In this document: one piece after another, positions 44,049-54,009 of the stretch | How the letters are laid out: every line of letters begins with the position of its first letter | Numbering within the stretch: position 1 is the first letter of the stretch | Assembly: GCF_017094465.1 (NCBI RefSeq) | Contig: NZ_CP064791.1 | Location: 1,798,001-1,862,000, forward strand | DNA length: 64,000 nucleotides | Direction: 5' to 3' | Source: Halapricum desulfuricans | GTDB taxonomy: Archaea > Halobacteriota > Halobacteria > Halobacteriales > Haloarculaceae | Position numbers and translations under genes: made by a program | The notes under the pieces: model-generated | What the model saw: the letters and a program-made list of their open reading frames with translations, nothing else | What the model was told of the DNA's origin: nothing | The model's database searches: none

Positions 44049-45800
44049 TTATTCCTCTCGAGCGCCCACGACGTCACGGTACAGAACCGCTCGTTCGGCA
44101 TCCAGCGTGACGACAGTGCCGTTCTCGATGTCCGCAGGCACGTCCGCCTCGCCGATCATCGGCAGGTCAAGTTCGCGCGCGAGCACGGCAGCGCGACTGC
44201 CGGTCGCGTTGTCTTCGGCGCTGACGATACCACGGATATGATCGGCATCACCGGCGAGTTCGCCGTCGAACTCAGCAGGAATCACCGCGACTGCACCGTC
44301 CGGAACAGCCGAGAGGTCACCATCCTCGACACGGTGGATTTCACCCGTGACAATACCGCTGACGATCGGCGTCCCGGAGACAATCGTCTCCGCGGCCACG
44401 TGGATCTTGAGCATGTTCGAGGTGCCGATCCCGTCGAGTTCGGTCATCATCCCCGAGACGACGACCAGCGTATCGCCGTTGCGCGCGATGCCGGTGTCCA
44501 GTGCGGACTGGACGGAGTTCTGGATGATGGCGTCCGCACCCTCCGTCGTGTACGGCGTCGAGGTCGGGTGGATGCCCCACGAGAGGGCGAGCCGCCGCCG
44601 GACCCGATCGCTCGGGGTCGAGGCAATAATGGGAATACCAGGCCGGAACTTCGCGGCCTTCAGCGCGGAGTAGCCAGACTCGCTGGCGGCGACGATCGCG
44701 GTGGCGTCGACGTCTTCGGCGAGGAACCGGGCGGCGTGAGCCAGCGCGTCAGCCCGCGTGTCGTCGGCTTCGGGCACGCGTTGTTCGCGCAGTTCCTCGT
44801 ACTCTTCGCTGTTTTCGACTTCTTCGACGATGCTGGCCATGGTGTCGACGACGCGTGCGGGGTGGTTGCCGATGGCGGTTTCCCCCGAGAGCATCACCGC
44901 GTCCGTCCCGTCCAGGACGGCGTTAGCGACGTCGGAGGCTTCCGCGCGGGTCGGCCGCCGGGACTCGACCATCGAATCGAGCATCTCAGTCGCCGTAATC
45001 ACCGGCACGCCCGCCTGATTGCACTTCCGGATGATCCGTTTCTGGTAGAGCGGCACCACTTCCAGGGGCAGTTCGACGCCCAGGTCGCCGCGGGCGACCA
45101 TGATGCCGTAGGCCTCTTCGATGATGCTGTCGAGGTTCTGGACGGCACCAGCCCGTTCGATCTTCGCGACGATCGGAATGTCGGCGCCGAACTCGTTGAG
45201 GGTGTCGGCGATCTCGCGGATATCCGAGCCGTCCCGGACGAACGACGCCGCGACGAGGTCGGCACCTTTCTCGGCCGCGACTTTCAGCTCTTCACGGTCT
45301 TTCTCGGTGACCGTCGGCAGGCCGAGTTCGACGCCGGGGATGTTGACGCCCTTGCGCGCCTGAAGTTCGCCGCCGTTCTGGACGCGCGCGTAGACATCGC
45401 TGCCGTCGACCTCTTCGACGGTCGTCTCGATGCGACCGTCGTCCAGCAGGACCCGATCGCCCGCCTCGACGGCCGAGATGTCCAGCGACAACCCGACCGC
45501 CTCGGGCGTGGCGTCGTCGCCTTGATAGAATCGAACCCGGGAGTCGGCCTCGAGATGGATCGGCTCGTCGATGTCGGCGGTGCGCACTTCCGGGCCGGGG
45601 ATGTCGTGCATGACCGCGACCGGATGGTCGACCGATTCGTCGACCGCCCGAATCCGATCGATCGTCTCGCGGCGCTGCTCGGGCGAGCCGTGGCTGGCGT
45701 TCAACCGCGCGACGGACATCCCGGCCTCCGCCAGGGCCGTGATCTCCTCGGTCGAATCCGACGCCGGACCGAGTGTACAGACGATTTTCGCGTTACGCAT
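44049..45800 (-). CDS. pyk: Pyruvate kinase with C-terminal PEP-utiliser domain
   Basis: 583 residues; converts PEP and ADP to pyruvate and ATP. Starts MRNAKIVCTLGPASDSTEEI. Active-site elements: ARLNASHGSPEQRR, KIERAGAVQNLDSII with the catalytic Lys, and MVARGDLGVELPLEVVPLYQK. TEMLDSMVESRRPTRAEASDVANAVLDGTDAVMLSGETA is the conserved cation and substrate region. After the usual C-terminal domain there is a swivelling PEP-utiliser module (ASIVSG-like GTPIVSGIVTGEIHRV), giving about 100 residues beyond E. coli PykF, as in some archaea and bacilli. The frame extends to 45944 but needs no extra residues. Confidence 0.95.
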   Translation of the reverse strand: MRNAKIVCTLGPASDSTEEITALAEAGMSVARLNASHGSPEQRRETIDRIRAVDESVDHPVAVMHDIPGPEVRTADIDEPIHLEADSRVRFYQGDDATPEAVGLSLDISAVEAGDRVLLDDGRIETTVEEVDGSDVYARVQNGGELQARKGVNIPGVELGLPTVTEKDREELKVAAEKGADLVAASFVRDGSDIREIADTLNEFGADIPIVAKIERAGAVQNLDSIIEEAYGIMVARGDLGVELPLEVVPLYQKRIIRKCNQAGVPVITATEMLDSMVESRRPTRAEASDVANAVLDGTDAVMLSGETAIGNHPARVVDTMASIVEEVENSEEYEELREQRVPEADDTRADALAHAARFLAEDVDATAIVAASESGYSALKAAKFRPGIPIIASTPSDRVRRRLALSWGIHPTSTPYTTEGADAIIQNSVQSALDTGIARNGDTLVVVSGMMTELDGIGTSNMLKIHVAAETIVSGTPIVSGIVTGEIHRVEDGDLSAVPDGAVAVIPAEFDGELAGDADHIRGIVSAEDNATGSRAAVLARELDLPMIGEADVPADIENGTVVTLDAERAVLYRDVVGAREE

Positions 45801-46170
45801 CGCTACAGCCCTCCGCACCTGTCCAAAACCCGTTGGTTGATCCGTTGTACATACCTTGAGACTGCATTCCCCGGGATTATGAAGCTTGTTAGACCGCGCT
45901 CGTTCTGTGGCGAGTGACCGACCCACACGGATTCGGCAATCCATGCCGGTTTATCGTCGCTGTCACTGCCCCAGGTACTGTGAGATAATAGTATGACTAC
46001 GTTCCATTTCAATAGACGATACTGTATGGCAAATCTTTATTTATAGACTGGATCAACCCACTGCCATAGCGAGCCTGGTGACCGTCATGCCGACGATCAC
46101 TGGCTGCTGATGGGCGCACAACAGGATTACAGATGACGTATTCAGACAGGCACGCACACAGAGACCAACT
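45801..46170. promoter_or_regulatory. 370-bp divergent region between pyk and the tipless transducer
   Basis: No gene seen. On the right, AATCTTTATTTATAG (46030-46044) is the best TATA-like element, but it lies about 130 bp before the transducer start. The stretch 45990-46045 is markedly A+T-rich. Leftward promoter elements for pyk are not obvious; TTCATAATCCCGGGG around 45871-45885 is a candidate. Confidence 0.35.
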
Positions 46171-48207
46171 ATGAGCAGTGATCAAACCGACGGGTCGGAC
46201 AAGAGCTCGAGAGGCGGCGGGCTCATGGGCATCGTACGAAAGATACTCCCGGAATTCATTCGAAAGAGCTTCGCGATCAAATTCGGTATCGCGCTATTGA
46301 TAATCGGCCTCTCAGTCGGGGCGGCCGGATTCGTGGGATCGGAACTCGTCAAAGACGAGGTCCACGACCAGATCAACGATCAGTACAGCAATCTCGCGAA
46401 AAACGATGCGAACGGGCTACAGACGTGGGTCGCGGACAACGGCCAGGAGACGCTGCAGTTGACGAGGATTTTCGACGGGAAGACCGACGCGGAAGTTCAC
46501 GACTGGCTGTCGACCGAAAAGAACCAGGGCGGAGACTATCTGAGCCAGGGATACACGATCCACTACGTCAAGCCGGGCAACGGTTCGGACCCCGCACAGA
46601 TCGTCGCGTCCACCGACGGCGCACCCGATCGGTCCGCGATAAATCCGAACGAAAACAGGACGGCACCCGTTTCGGGTATCAACCAGACCGTCGCAGCCGA
46701 ACTGGCGGACCTGAAAGACTCCGGAGATACGATCAGGCTGACGGACGCGTACATCAGCGACGAGGGGACCTCACGGTTCGGAGGCATACATCTCGCATAC
46801 ATCGCCCTCGTCGATGACCCCGGTACCGGCGAACAGCGGGCAGTCATCTACTCGATCGCAACGGAAGCGTACACTGGCGGCTTTACTGCCGGTCTCGGCA
46901 CTGGTCTCGACAGTGGCGTCGCGATGGTCGTCGACGACGACGACCAGATCATCATGGAGGGGTACGCGAGTTCGATCCACGACTCGATCCACCAGTACGA
47001 CCAGTGGAAGAAACCGATCACGGAGGTCCGCAGCCAGAACAGCCGCGTCGGCATGGCATCGGACACGGCTGCGGGCGGTGTCCTCGATGGGTCCAAATGG
47101 GATCAGGCGACTAACTATAACCTCAACGGGGAGAGATACGTCGTCGGTGCGGCACCAGTCACCTCTGTCACCCTGAGCGGTTCGACCTCGGTCGAGGTCG
47201 ACTGGGTCGTGCTCGAACACACGAACCGCCAGACTGCATACGGTGACGTCGAGGCGGTCTCGAACCAGTCGCTCGCTGCGACCCTCGTCGGCGTCCTCCT
47301 GATCGGCATCTTCGGTGCAGTGCTCGGCCGGAACACGTCCAAGTCCATCGACCGGCTGAAAGGCAAAGCCGAGGAGATGGAAGAAGGAAACCTCGACGTG
47401 GACCTGTACTCGCCACGCGACGACCAGATCGGGCAGCTATACGGCGGCTTCGCCAACATGCGCGATGCGCTGCAACAGCAGATTGAAGAGGCCGAACAGG
47501 CTCGCAAGGAAGCGGAGGTATCCCGAGCGGAAGCGATGGAGATGTCCAACTACCTCCAGGACCGGGCCGACGAGTACGCGGAGATCATGCAGCAGTGTGC
47601 CTCCGGTGATCTCACCCAGCGGATGGAACCCGACGGGGAGAACGAGGCGATGGATCGTATCGCCAGCGAGTTCAACGAGATGATCGACGAACTCGAGAAG
47701 ACCACCGGACAGCTCAAAAGCTTCGCCGACGAAGTCGAGACCGCCGGCGAGGTCGTCCAGACCTCTTCGGAAAGCGTCCGGGACGCCTCCGAGCAGGTCG
47801 CGGATTCGATCCAGAAGATCTCCGACGACGCCTACGATCAGAAAGAGCGTCTCCAGGAAATCTCCAACGCGATGGACGACATCGCACACGATCTCGAAGA
47901 GTTCGCCGCCGAGAACGACGTCGACTTCGGCGACTCACTCGATCGCATCGAGGAGATCGCCACCACGCTGAACCAGGTCGTCGAACTCAGCGAGCAGACC
48001 ATGGCCGAATCCGAAAACGTCGCCGGCGCTGCCGAGGAGCAGGCCGCTGAACTCAACGAGGTCAGCCAGCGCGCCGAAGACCTCTCACGCTACGCGCGCC
48101 CGCTGCGGGAGGTCCTCGATCGCTTCGAGACCGAGTCCGAACACGAGTTCTACTTCCCGACCGGACCCGGCTCGGGCGAGGCCAACGTGCCTGACGACGA
48201 ACAGTAG
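46171..48207 (+). CDS. Transmembrane methyl-accepting-type transducer lacking the signalling tip
   Basis: 678 residues. Membrane segment 1 is at about residues 36-58 (FGIALLIIGLSVGAAGFVG), an extracellular sensor domain of about 300 residues follows, and membrane segment 2 is at about 367-388 (LAATLVGVLLIGIFGAVLG). Two HAMP-like units come next (SKSIDRLKGKAEEMEEGNLDVDLYSPRDDQIGQL and IMQQCASGDLTQRMEPDGENEAMDRIASEFNEM). The coiled coil begins and ends normally (ASEQVADSIQKIS, then AEEQAAELNEVSQRAEDL), but the middle, including the CheA/CheW-binding tip motif (the IADQTN..ALNA..EAARAGE type), is missing. It has a normal start and stop, so it is not a simple truncation. It probably cannot activate CheA itself. 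Confidence 0.85.
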   Translation: MSSDQTDGSDKSSRGGGLMGIVRKILPEFIRKSFAIKFGIALLIIGLSVGAAGFVGSELVKDEVHDQINDQYSNLAKNDANGLQTWVADNGQETLQLTRIFDGKTDAEVHDWLSTEKNQGGDYLSQGYTIHYVKPGNGSDPAQIVASTDGAPDRSAINPNENRTAPVSGINQTVAAELADLKDSGDTIRLTDAYISDEGTSRFGGIHLAYIALVDDPGTGEQRAVIYSIATEAYTGGFTAGLGTGLDSGVAMVVDDDDQIIMEGYASSIHDSIHQYDQWKKPITEVRSQNSRVGMASDTAAGGVLDGSKWDQATNYNLNGERYVVGAAPVTSVTLSGSTSVEVDWVVLEHTNRQTAYGDVEAVSNQSLAATLVGVLLIGIFGAVLGRNTSKSIDRLKGKAEEMEEGNLDVDLYSPRDDQIGQLYGGFANMRDALQQQIEEAEQARKEAEVSRAEAMEMSNYLQDRADEYAEIMQQCASGDLTQRMEPDGENEAMDRIASEFNEMIDELEKTTGQLKSFADEVETAGEVVQTSSESVRDASEQVADSIQKISDDAYDQKERLQEISNAMDDIAHDLEEFAAENDVDFGDSLDRIEEIATTLNQVVELSEQTMAESENVAGAAEEQAAELNEVSQRAEDLSRYARPLREVLDRFETESEHEFYFPTGPGSGEANVPDDEQ

Positions 48208-48309
48208 CGCCGTATCGTCTACTGTCGTGACCTGACCGAAACTCGTTTTCCGGATCTCGGCGCTGCCGTCAGCACAAGCTACAAATCACGCCCGGCAGTA
48301 CCTTCGGGC

Positions 48310-49353
48310 ATGTCTGGGGAGGCCGATCGTCGACTCGTTATCGCAGGGACAGGTATCGCCGGCCTGACGGCCGCCATCTACGCGGCGCGGGCGAACAACG
48401 ATCCACTCATTCTGGAAGGCGACGAGCCGGGTGGCCAGTTGACGCTCACGACCGACGTCGAGAACTACCCGGGATTCCCGGAGGGAATCGGTGGCCCCGA
48501 ACTCATAAACAACATGAAAGAGCAGGCACGAACGTTCGGGGCCGAGATCGAGAACGGCGTCGTCGAGACCGTCGAGGAGGGAGACCCGATCGGGGTGACA
48601 CTCACGAACGGACGGTCGCTGACGGCGGACGCGTTCATCGCTGCGTCGGGAGCGAGCGCTCGGACGCTCGATATCCCCGGCGAGGACGATCTCATGGGGT
48701 ACGGCGTCTCGACGTGTGCGACCTGTGACGGCGCCTTCTTCCGCGACGAGGATATGCTGGTGATCGGGGGCGGCGACGCTGCCATGGAAGAGGCGAACTT
48801 CCTGACCAAGTTCGCCGACACCGTCTACATCGCCCACCGTCGGGAGGACTTCCGGGCCGAGGAGTACTGGGTCGACCGTATCATGGAGAAAGTCGACGAG
48901 GGCGAGGTAGAACTGCTAAAGAACACGGAAGCGACCGAGATCCACGGCAGTCAGGCCGACGGCATCGATCACGTCTCGCTGGTTCGGCACCCGGACGGCC
49001 ACCCGAAAGCGAAACTCGAGTCCGGGCAGGGAGATGCGGTCGAACGGTCCGACCTCGATGTCGGCGCCGTCTTCCTGGCGATCGGGCACACACCCAATAC
49101 CGAGTACCTCGAAGACACGCCCGTCGAACTGGACGAGGCGGGCTATATCCAAACAGAAGGGGGAAGCGGCGGCGGACAGACCAAAACCGGTGTCGAGGGG
49201 ATCTTCGCCGCAGGTGACGTCGTCGACTATCACTACCAGCAGGCCGTGACGGCCGCCGGGATGGGCTGTAAGGCGGCACTCGACGTCGACGAGTACCTCG
49301 AATCGATCGAGCAGGAGGCGGCCGGTATCGAGACGGCACAGGCGGGCGACTGA
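48310..49353 (+). CDS. trxB: Thioredoxin reductase-like flavoprotein
   Basis: 347 residues. FAD fold RRLVIAGTGIAGLTAAIYAARANNDPLILEG; the redox pair is Cys136 and Cys139 in STCATCDGAFF; NADPH fold MLVIGGGDAAMEEANFLT; the end is GIFAAGDVVDYHYQQAVTAAGMGCKAALDVDEYL. It reduces thioredoxin or related proteins in the cytoplasm. The C-terminal 25 residues are an acidic haloarchaeal tail. Separate TATA-like GCTACAAATC about 30 nt upstream. Confidence 0.93.
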   Translation: MSGEADRRLVIAGTGIAGLTAAIYAARANNDPLILEGDEPGGQLTLTTDVENYPGFPEGIGGPELINNMKEQARTFGAEIENGVVETVEEGDPIGVTLTNGRSLTADAFIAASGASARTLDIPGEDDLMGYGVSTCATCDGAFFRDEDMLVIGGGDAAMEEANFLTKFADTVYIAHRREDFRAEEYWVDRIMEKVDEGEVELLKNTEATEIHGSQADGIDHVSLVRHPDGHPKAKLESGQGDAVERSDLDVGAVFLAIGHTPNTEYLEDTPVELDEAGYIQTEGGSGGGQTKTGVEGIFAAGDVVDYHYQQAVTAAGMGCKAALDVDEYLESIEQEAAGIETAQAGD

Positions 49354-49397
49354 TCTCGATCCGAAGACCCTTGAGTCCGGTCGCCGAAACCAGTGGT

Positions 49398-49685
49398 ATG
49401 GCTGACGATACTGTCACGCTGACGATCGAGGACGACGACACGACCGACGAACTCACGGTGCCGATCGCGCTGATCGAGATGCTGCGCGAGGAAGAGGGCG
49501 AGACGCCGGCCGAGATTATCGGTGACATCGCAATGTTCGGCCTCGCCCAGCGGATCCACGGAGCGATCCACCACGGACAGGGCGAGCCGCCACAAAACGT
49601 CAAAGACGCCGAACAGCGGACGATGGAGCTGTTCGAAGACCGGTTCGGCGCGAGCTACGGCGAACTTACCGGCCACGACCACTAG
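49398..49685 (+). CDS. Small acidic haloarchaeal protein (possibly DUF7545)
   Basis: 95 residues: ADDTVTLTIEDDDTTDELTVPIALIEMLREEEGETPAEIIGDIAMFGLAQRIHGAIHHGQGEPP and a final DRFGASYGELTGHDH. A short beta hairpin followed by helices, soluble and very acidic. I recall such a family in Halobacteria (DUF7545) without known function. Start 49398; nine more residues are possible from 49371. It overlaps the stop of the surface protease gene by 4 bp, tail to tail. Confidence 0.7.
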   Translation: MADDTVTLTIEDDDTTDELTVPIALIEMLREEEGETPAEIIGDIAMFGLAQRIHGAIHHGQGEPPQNVKDAEQRTMELFEDRFGASYGELTGHDH

Positions 49686-51184
49686 ACTGCCGATCTTTTT
49701 GCGGCCGCTATAGCAACGAAGACAGCGACGAATGCGGCGATGAAGCCAAACCCAGGGCCGCTCCCGTCGGCGGCCGTCGTCTGCTCCGCGCTGCTGGCAG
49801 TCGTCTGACTCCCGGCGTCGACAGTCGATCCAGCGTCAGCACCGTCCAGATCGGACGGGGAGTCGTGGACAGCCGAGAGCGCCCCGACTGATGGGGCGTT
49901 CACGATTCGGACAGTATCACCGGTCCGATCGAGAGCGAACGCATCGGCGAACGGGCCGTCCGGGATCTGCCAGACCCCTGCAGAGACGTTGACTCCGTCT
50001 TTCGATCGGATCTCGTCGCGATACGCGTCGAGAAACCGTTGGGCCGTCGTCGCGTTCGACCAGCGCGTCTCCCAGACGTAGCCGTCCGCCGAGCCGTTCG
50101 CGTACGCGTAGAGGACGCCGTTACGCCAGGCCAGCGCCCTGTCACCGAGTATCGCCGTCAACCCCATGGCACCGACGCGGTCCGGCCCACCCTGGCGCGT
50201 CCAGCCGTCGGCCGATCGGTCGGGCACGGACAACGGCGACGACGGTGCGATCCCGGCCTGGCTTGCGGTCTCGGCCTGTCGTCCGTGTAACGCGGTGACG
50301 CTATATTCGGGCGGGTTCCGGTGTGCGGCGTCGACGGCGTCGAACCCGCCCCGATCGACCAGGCGGCTGACGTATTCACCGCCGAGCGTGTACGGGGCTT
50401 GGAGATACGGAAAGAGTCCGTACTCGACGCCGACATCCGGCCCAGTCGCGAAGGGACGCTCATCGGCACAGTCCCAGGACCCGTTGGTACAGTACTGTTC
50501 GTAGACGCTGTCGAGGTAACTCGCCTCGCCCTCGACGACGGCGTCTTTGGCGTGTTCGCCGTCAAGCGTCGCCCGCTGGTACCGCTCGGCACTGAGATCG
50601 AACTGCTGGTGCTGGAGGACGTGGACGAGTTCGTGAGCCAGCAACGTCGGCGGAACGGTCGGCTCGGACGGATCGTCGGTGATCAACACGACGGTTTCGG
50701 ACCCCTCTTCGGCGGCCCAGCCGGCGACGCTCCCGACGAGCGTCCCGAGAAGGACTCGCTCGGCATTGCGGTCCTCGCCGATCACGAACAGCGCTTCCCA
50801 CTGCTGGCCGGTGCCGCGAAACTGCGTGATGTTGCCCTCGATGCGATCCTCGACTTCGCCGGGTCCGATAAATTCGATCGCGACATCGTCAGTGAACTCC
50901 AGCCCGCGGATCCGTTCCAGTCGAGCCATCGTTCGGTACTTGTATCGCTGTAGTTCGGCGTCCGAGAGCCCGTCATACTGATCGACGTCGACGGACTCGT
51001 TGTACCAGTAGCCGCCTTCCCACCCGATTCGGTCCTCGTCAGGGTCCGGTGGCACGTCGGTCGTTTCGTTGCCGACCCGGTCCGACTGAGACGCGTCACC
51101 GTCGACAGCCCAAGCGGTCCCGCCGCTCGCCCCAATCACGAGACAGAGCGCCACCAGAACGAAGGCCGTTCGTGGCCACGACAT
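49682..51184 (-). CDS. Secreted surface metalloprotease-like protein with PGF-CTERM anchor (Hvo_1808 type)
   Basis: 500 residues. N-terminal signal peptide (MSWPRTAFVLVALCLVIGASGGTAWA). The gluzincin-type zinc site reads HELVHVLQHQQ near residue 200, with a downstream Glu in VVEGEASYLDS, so HExxH plus E is intact. The C-terminus has PGFGFIAAFVAVFVAIAAAKR, the PGF-CTERM signal recognised by archaeosortase, which replaces the segment by a lipid anchor. Between them is a Ser/Thr/Ala-rich stalk. I recall this family as Hvo_1808 surface protein in haloarchaea. Proteolytic activity is inferred only from the motif. The start at 51184 avoids 15 unneeded residues. Confidence 0.82.
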   Translation of the reverse strand: MSWPRTAFVLVALCLVIGASGGTAWAVDGDASQSDRVGNETTDVPPDPDEDRIGWEGGYWYNESVDVDQYDGLSDAELQRYKYRTMARLERIRGLEFTDDVAIEFIGPGEVEDRIEGNITQFRGTGQQWEALFVIGEDRNAERVLLGTLVGSVAGWAAEEGSETVVLITDDPSEPTVPPTLLAHELVHVLQHQQFDLSAERYQRATLDGEHAKDAVVEGEASYLDSVYEQYCTNGSWDCADERPFATGPDVGVEYGLFPYLQAPYTLGGEYVSRLVDRGGFDAVDAAHRNPPEYSVTALHGRQAETASQAGIAPSSPLSVPDRSADGWTRQGGPDRVGAMGLTAILGDRALAWRNGVLYAYANGSADGYVWETRWSNATTAQRFLDAYRDEIRSKDGVNVSAGVWQIPDGPFADAFALDRTGDTVRIVNAPSVGALSAVHDSPSDLDGADAGSTVDAGSQTTASSAEQTTAADGSGPGFGFIAAFVAVFVAIAAAKRSAV

Positions 51185-51462
51185 GGTCGTGTAAACGCAG
51201 ATGCCGCGAATAGTGGTTTCGGTCGTCAAAATCCGTAGCTATCCGAGATTCCTCAAAAGTGGTCCGAAACGGACCGTCAACGGTACAGCCGGATGGCTGC
51301 TGTCCTACGACCGCTGAAAGTGTTTACTGCCGGCAATCTGACTAACCGGTCAGTTACTATAATCCTTTGGATTAGTCTGCGCGGAAAGATAGTCAACGAC
51401 CCACTCGCGAATATTGCCGTAACTATCAGTTATAGATTGCTAGATCTATATGAGTGTAGTAC

Positions 51463-52752
51463 ATGACTGATCAGGATTCTGTGGGGCCACAGTACTTCGG
51501 GACACGGTGTGTCCACGCCGGCCAGCACCCGGATCCGGAGACGGGTGCGGTCGCACCGCCGATCTACCAGACAACGTCCTACGCCTTCGAAGACGCCGAG
51601 CAGGCAGCCGACCAGTACGCCTTGCAGGCGGAGGGCAACATCTACTCGCGGTTCGACAATCCAACCGTTCGGATGCTGGAGCGTCGACTGGCCGACCTCG
51701 AGGGTGGCATCGACGCCGTCGCGACCGGGTCGGGGATGGCCGCGCTCGACGGGATCACCTTCCTGCTGGCCGAAGCGGGCGACAACGTCGTCTCGGCGTC
51801 CTCGATCTACGGGGGCACACATAGCTACTTCACGAAAACCGCGAGCCGTCGTGGAATCGACGCCCGCTTCGTTGACACCCTCGACTACGACGGCTACGCC
51901 GAGGCGATCGACGAGAACACGGCCTACGTCCACATCGAGACGATCGCTAACCCGTCACTGGTGACGCCGGACATCGAGCGCATCGCGGAGATCGCACACG
52001 ACCGCGATGTCCCGCTGGTCGTCGACAACACCTTCGCGACGCCCGCGCTCTGTCGCCCGACCGAACACGGCGCGGACCTGGTCTGGGAGTCCACGACGAA
52101 GTGGATCCACGGGTCGGGGACGACCATCGGGGGCGTCATCGTCGACGGCGGCACGTTCCCGTGGGCCGACCACGCGGAGGACTATCCCGAGATCGGGGCC
52201 GAGAACCCCGCGTTCGGGACGAACTTCGCCGAGCAGTTCGGTGATCGGGCCTTTACCGTGGCTGCTCGTCAGCGAGCGGTCCGGAGCCTGGGCGACGGAC
52301 AGGCACCGTTCGATGCCTGGCAAACGCTCCAGGGCGTCGAGACGCTTGCCCTGCGGATGGAGCGCCACTGTGAAAACGCCGCCCGCGTCGCCGAGTGGCT
52401 CGACGACAACGAGGCGGTCGCCTGGGTCCAGTACCCCGGACTGGAAAGCCACGAGACCCATGACAATGCGGCTGAATATCTCGAAAACGGATACGGCGGG
52501 ATGATCGCGTTCGGTCTGGAAGGCGGCTACGAGGCGGGCAAGCGACTCTGTGAGGAGACCGAACTCGCGCAGTTTTTGGCCAACGTCGGCGACGCGAAGA
52601 CGCTGATTATCCACCCGGCCTCGACGACTCACGCCCAGTTGAGCGAGAGCGAGCAGCGCGAGAGCGGCGTCACGCCCGACCTCGTTCGGCTGTCGGTCGG
52701 GATCGAAGACGCCAGAGACATCATTGCGGACCTCAAAGCAGGTATCGAGTAA
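51463..52752 (+). CDS. metY: O-acetylhomoserine sulfhydrylase (Cys/Met metabolism PLP enzyme)
   Basis: 429 residues, pyridoxal-phosphate enzyme of the Cys/Met family. [31 protein letters not shown] is the family start. The PLP Lys is K213 in [22 protein letters not shown], and the long insertion [19 protein letters not shown] is typical of MetY rather than MetB/MetC. Uses O-acetylhomoserine and sulfide to make homocysteine, the direct sulfur route to methionine. Followed 2 bp later by metX. The TATA-like TTATAGATT lies about 30 nt upstream. Confidence 0.92.
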   Translation: MTDQDSVGPQYFGTRCVHAGQHPDPETGAVAPPIYQTTSYAFEDAEQAADQYALQAEGNIYSRFDNPTVRMLERRLADLEGGIDAVATGSGMAALDGITFLLAEAGDNVVSASSIYGGTHSYFTKTASRRGIDARFVDTLDYDGYAEAIDENTAYVHIETIANPSLVTPDIERIAEIAHDRDVPLVVDNTFATPALCRPTEHGADLVWESTTKWIHGSGTTIGGVIVDGGTFPWADHAEDYPEIGAENPAFGTNFAEQFGDRAFTVAARQRAVRSLGDGQAPFDAWQTLQGVETLALRMERHCENAARVAEWLDDNEAVAWVQYPGLESHETHDNAAEYLENGYGGMIAFGLEGGYEAGKRLCEETELAQFLANVGDAKTLIIHPASTTHAQLSESEQRESGVTPDLVRLSVGIEDARDIIADLKAGIE

Positions 52753-52754
52753 GC

Positions 52755-53963
52755 ATGGAGGTCGAGCGCGGGACGGTCTCGCTGGGCGAGTTCGAGTTCG
52801 AGTGCGGTGAGTCGATCCCGGACCTGGAGGTCGCCTACGAGGCCTACGGGGAGTTCACCGGCGACAACGCGGTGCTCGTGTGTCACGCCCTGACCGGCAG
52901 CGCACACGTCGCCAGCCACCGCGACACCGCCGAGACGAGCGGCCAGGCCCGGGCCTGGTGGGACGACATCGTCGGCCCCGGGAAGGCGATCGACACTAAC
53001 GAGTACTACGTCGTCTGCGCGAACGTGCCCGGCTCCTGCTACGGGACGACCGGTCCCGCGAGCGAGAACCCCGAGACGGGCGAGCCCTACGGGACGGATT
53101 TCCCGCCGGTGACGATCGGCGACTGGACCGAAGCCCAACGTAAGTTGCTTGACGAACTCGGCGTGCCCGCACTACACGCGGTTGTCGGCGGGAGCGTCGG
53201 CGGAATGAACGTCCTCGAGTGGGCCAAGCGCCACCCCGACCACGTCGATCGGATCGCCTCGATCGCGGCCGCCGCCCGGGTCGATCCACAGGGTCTCGCG
53301 CTCGACGCGATCGCCCGCCGGGCGATCACCACCGACGAGCACTGGAACGGCGGCAACTACTACGGCGGCCCCAGCCCGGACGACGGGCTCGCCATCGCCC
53401 GCCAGATCGGCCACGTCATGTACCTCTCGAAAGCCAGCATGGAGAAGAAGTTCGGCCGCAGAGCGGCAGGACGGGACGCCGTTCGGTCGTTCCCGACCGA
53501 TCCCGCCGCGTCGTTTTTTCCATATCGGGACATCGAGTCCTACCTGGACTATCAGGCCGAGCGGTTCGTCGAACGGTTCGACGCCAACAGCTATCTGTAC
53601 CTGACCCGGGCGATGGACAACTACGATCTCGCGTCGGGCTTCGAATCCGACAGCAATGCGCTGGCCGCCTTCGAGGGCGAGGCGCTCGTGATGTCCTTTA
53701 CCGCCGACTGGCACTTCACCGTCGATCAGGCCGAAGACCTGGCTGAGTCGCTCAGAGCCGCCGACGTTGGGACTGCACATCACGTCGTCGAGTCCGACCA
53801 CGGTCACGACGCGTTCCTGGTCGAACCCGGCAACGTCGGCCCGCCGCTGGCGGACTTTCTGGATGAGGGGGTCGACGGCACAGCCATCTCCGATACCGAG
53901 GACGACGGTATCGAGGAGAGTCGGGAGTTCGCACCCGTCCACAACAGCCTTTTTTCGGCGTGA
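52755..53963 (+). CDS. metX: Homoserine O-acetyltransferase
   Basis: 402 residues, alpha/beta hydrolase. The nucleophile Ser147 lies in [18 protein letters not shown]; Asp and His of the triad fit [12 protein letters not shown] and [12 protein letters not shown]. Makes O-acetylhomoserine from homoserine and acetyl-CoA for the preceding MetY. The last 30 residues ([17 protein letters not shown]) are an acidic extension of no known role. Succinyl- versus acetyl-CoA specificity is assumed from the family and operon. Confidence 0.93.
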   Translation: MEVERGTVSLGEFEFECGESIPDLEVAYEAYGEFTGDNAVLVCHALTGSAHVASHRDTAETSGQARAWWDDIVGPGKAIDTNEYYVVCANVPGSCYGTTGPASENPETGEPYGTDFPPVTIGDWTEAQRKLLDELGVPALHAVVGGSVGGMNVLEWAKRHPDHVDRIASIAAAARVDPQGLALDAIARRAITTDEHWNGGNYYGGPSPDDGLAIARQIGHVMYLSKASMEKKFGRRAAGRDAVRSFPTDPAASFFPYRDIESYLDYQAERFVERFDANSYLYLTRAMDNYDLASGFESDSNALAAFEGEALVMSFTADWHFTVDQAEDLAESLRAADVGTAHHVVESDHGHDAFLVEPGNVGPPLADFLDEGVDGTAISDTEDDGIEESREFAPVHNSLFSA

Positions 53964-54009
53964 GTGCCGAGCGAGGGTAGAGTCGACAGGCGAGCAGGCC
54001 GAGGGCGGT

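Noticed and set aside
44028-45917. 629-codon rightward ORF antisense to pyk
   Set aside because: Shadow of the pyruvate kinase gene, which has all active-site motifs on the other strand.
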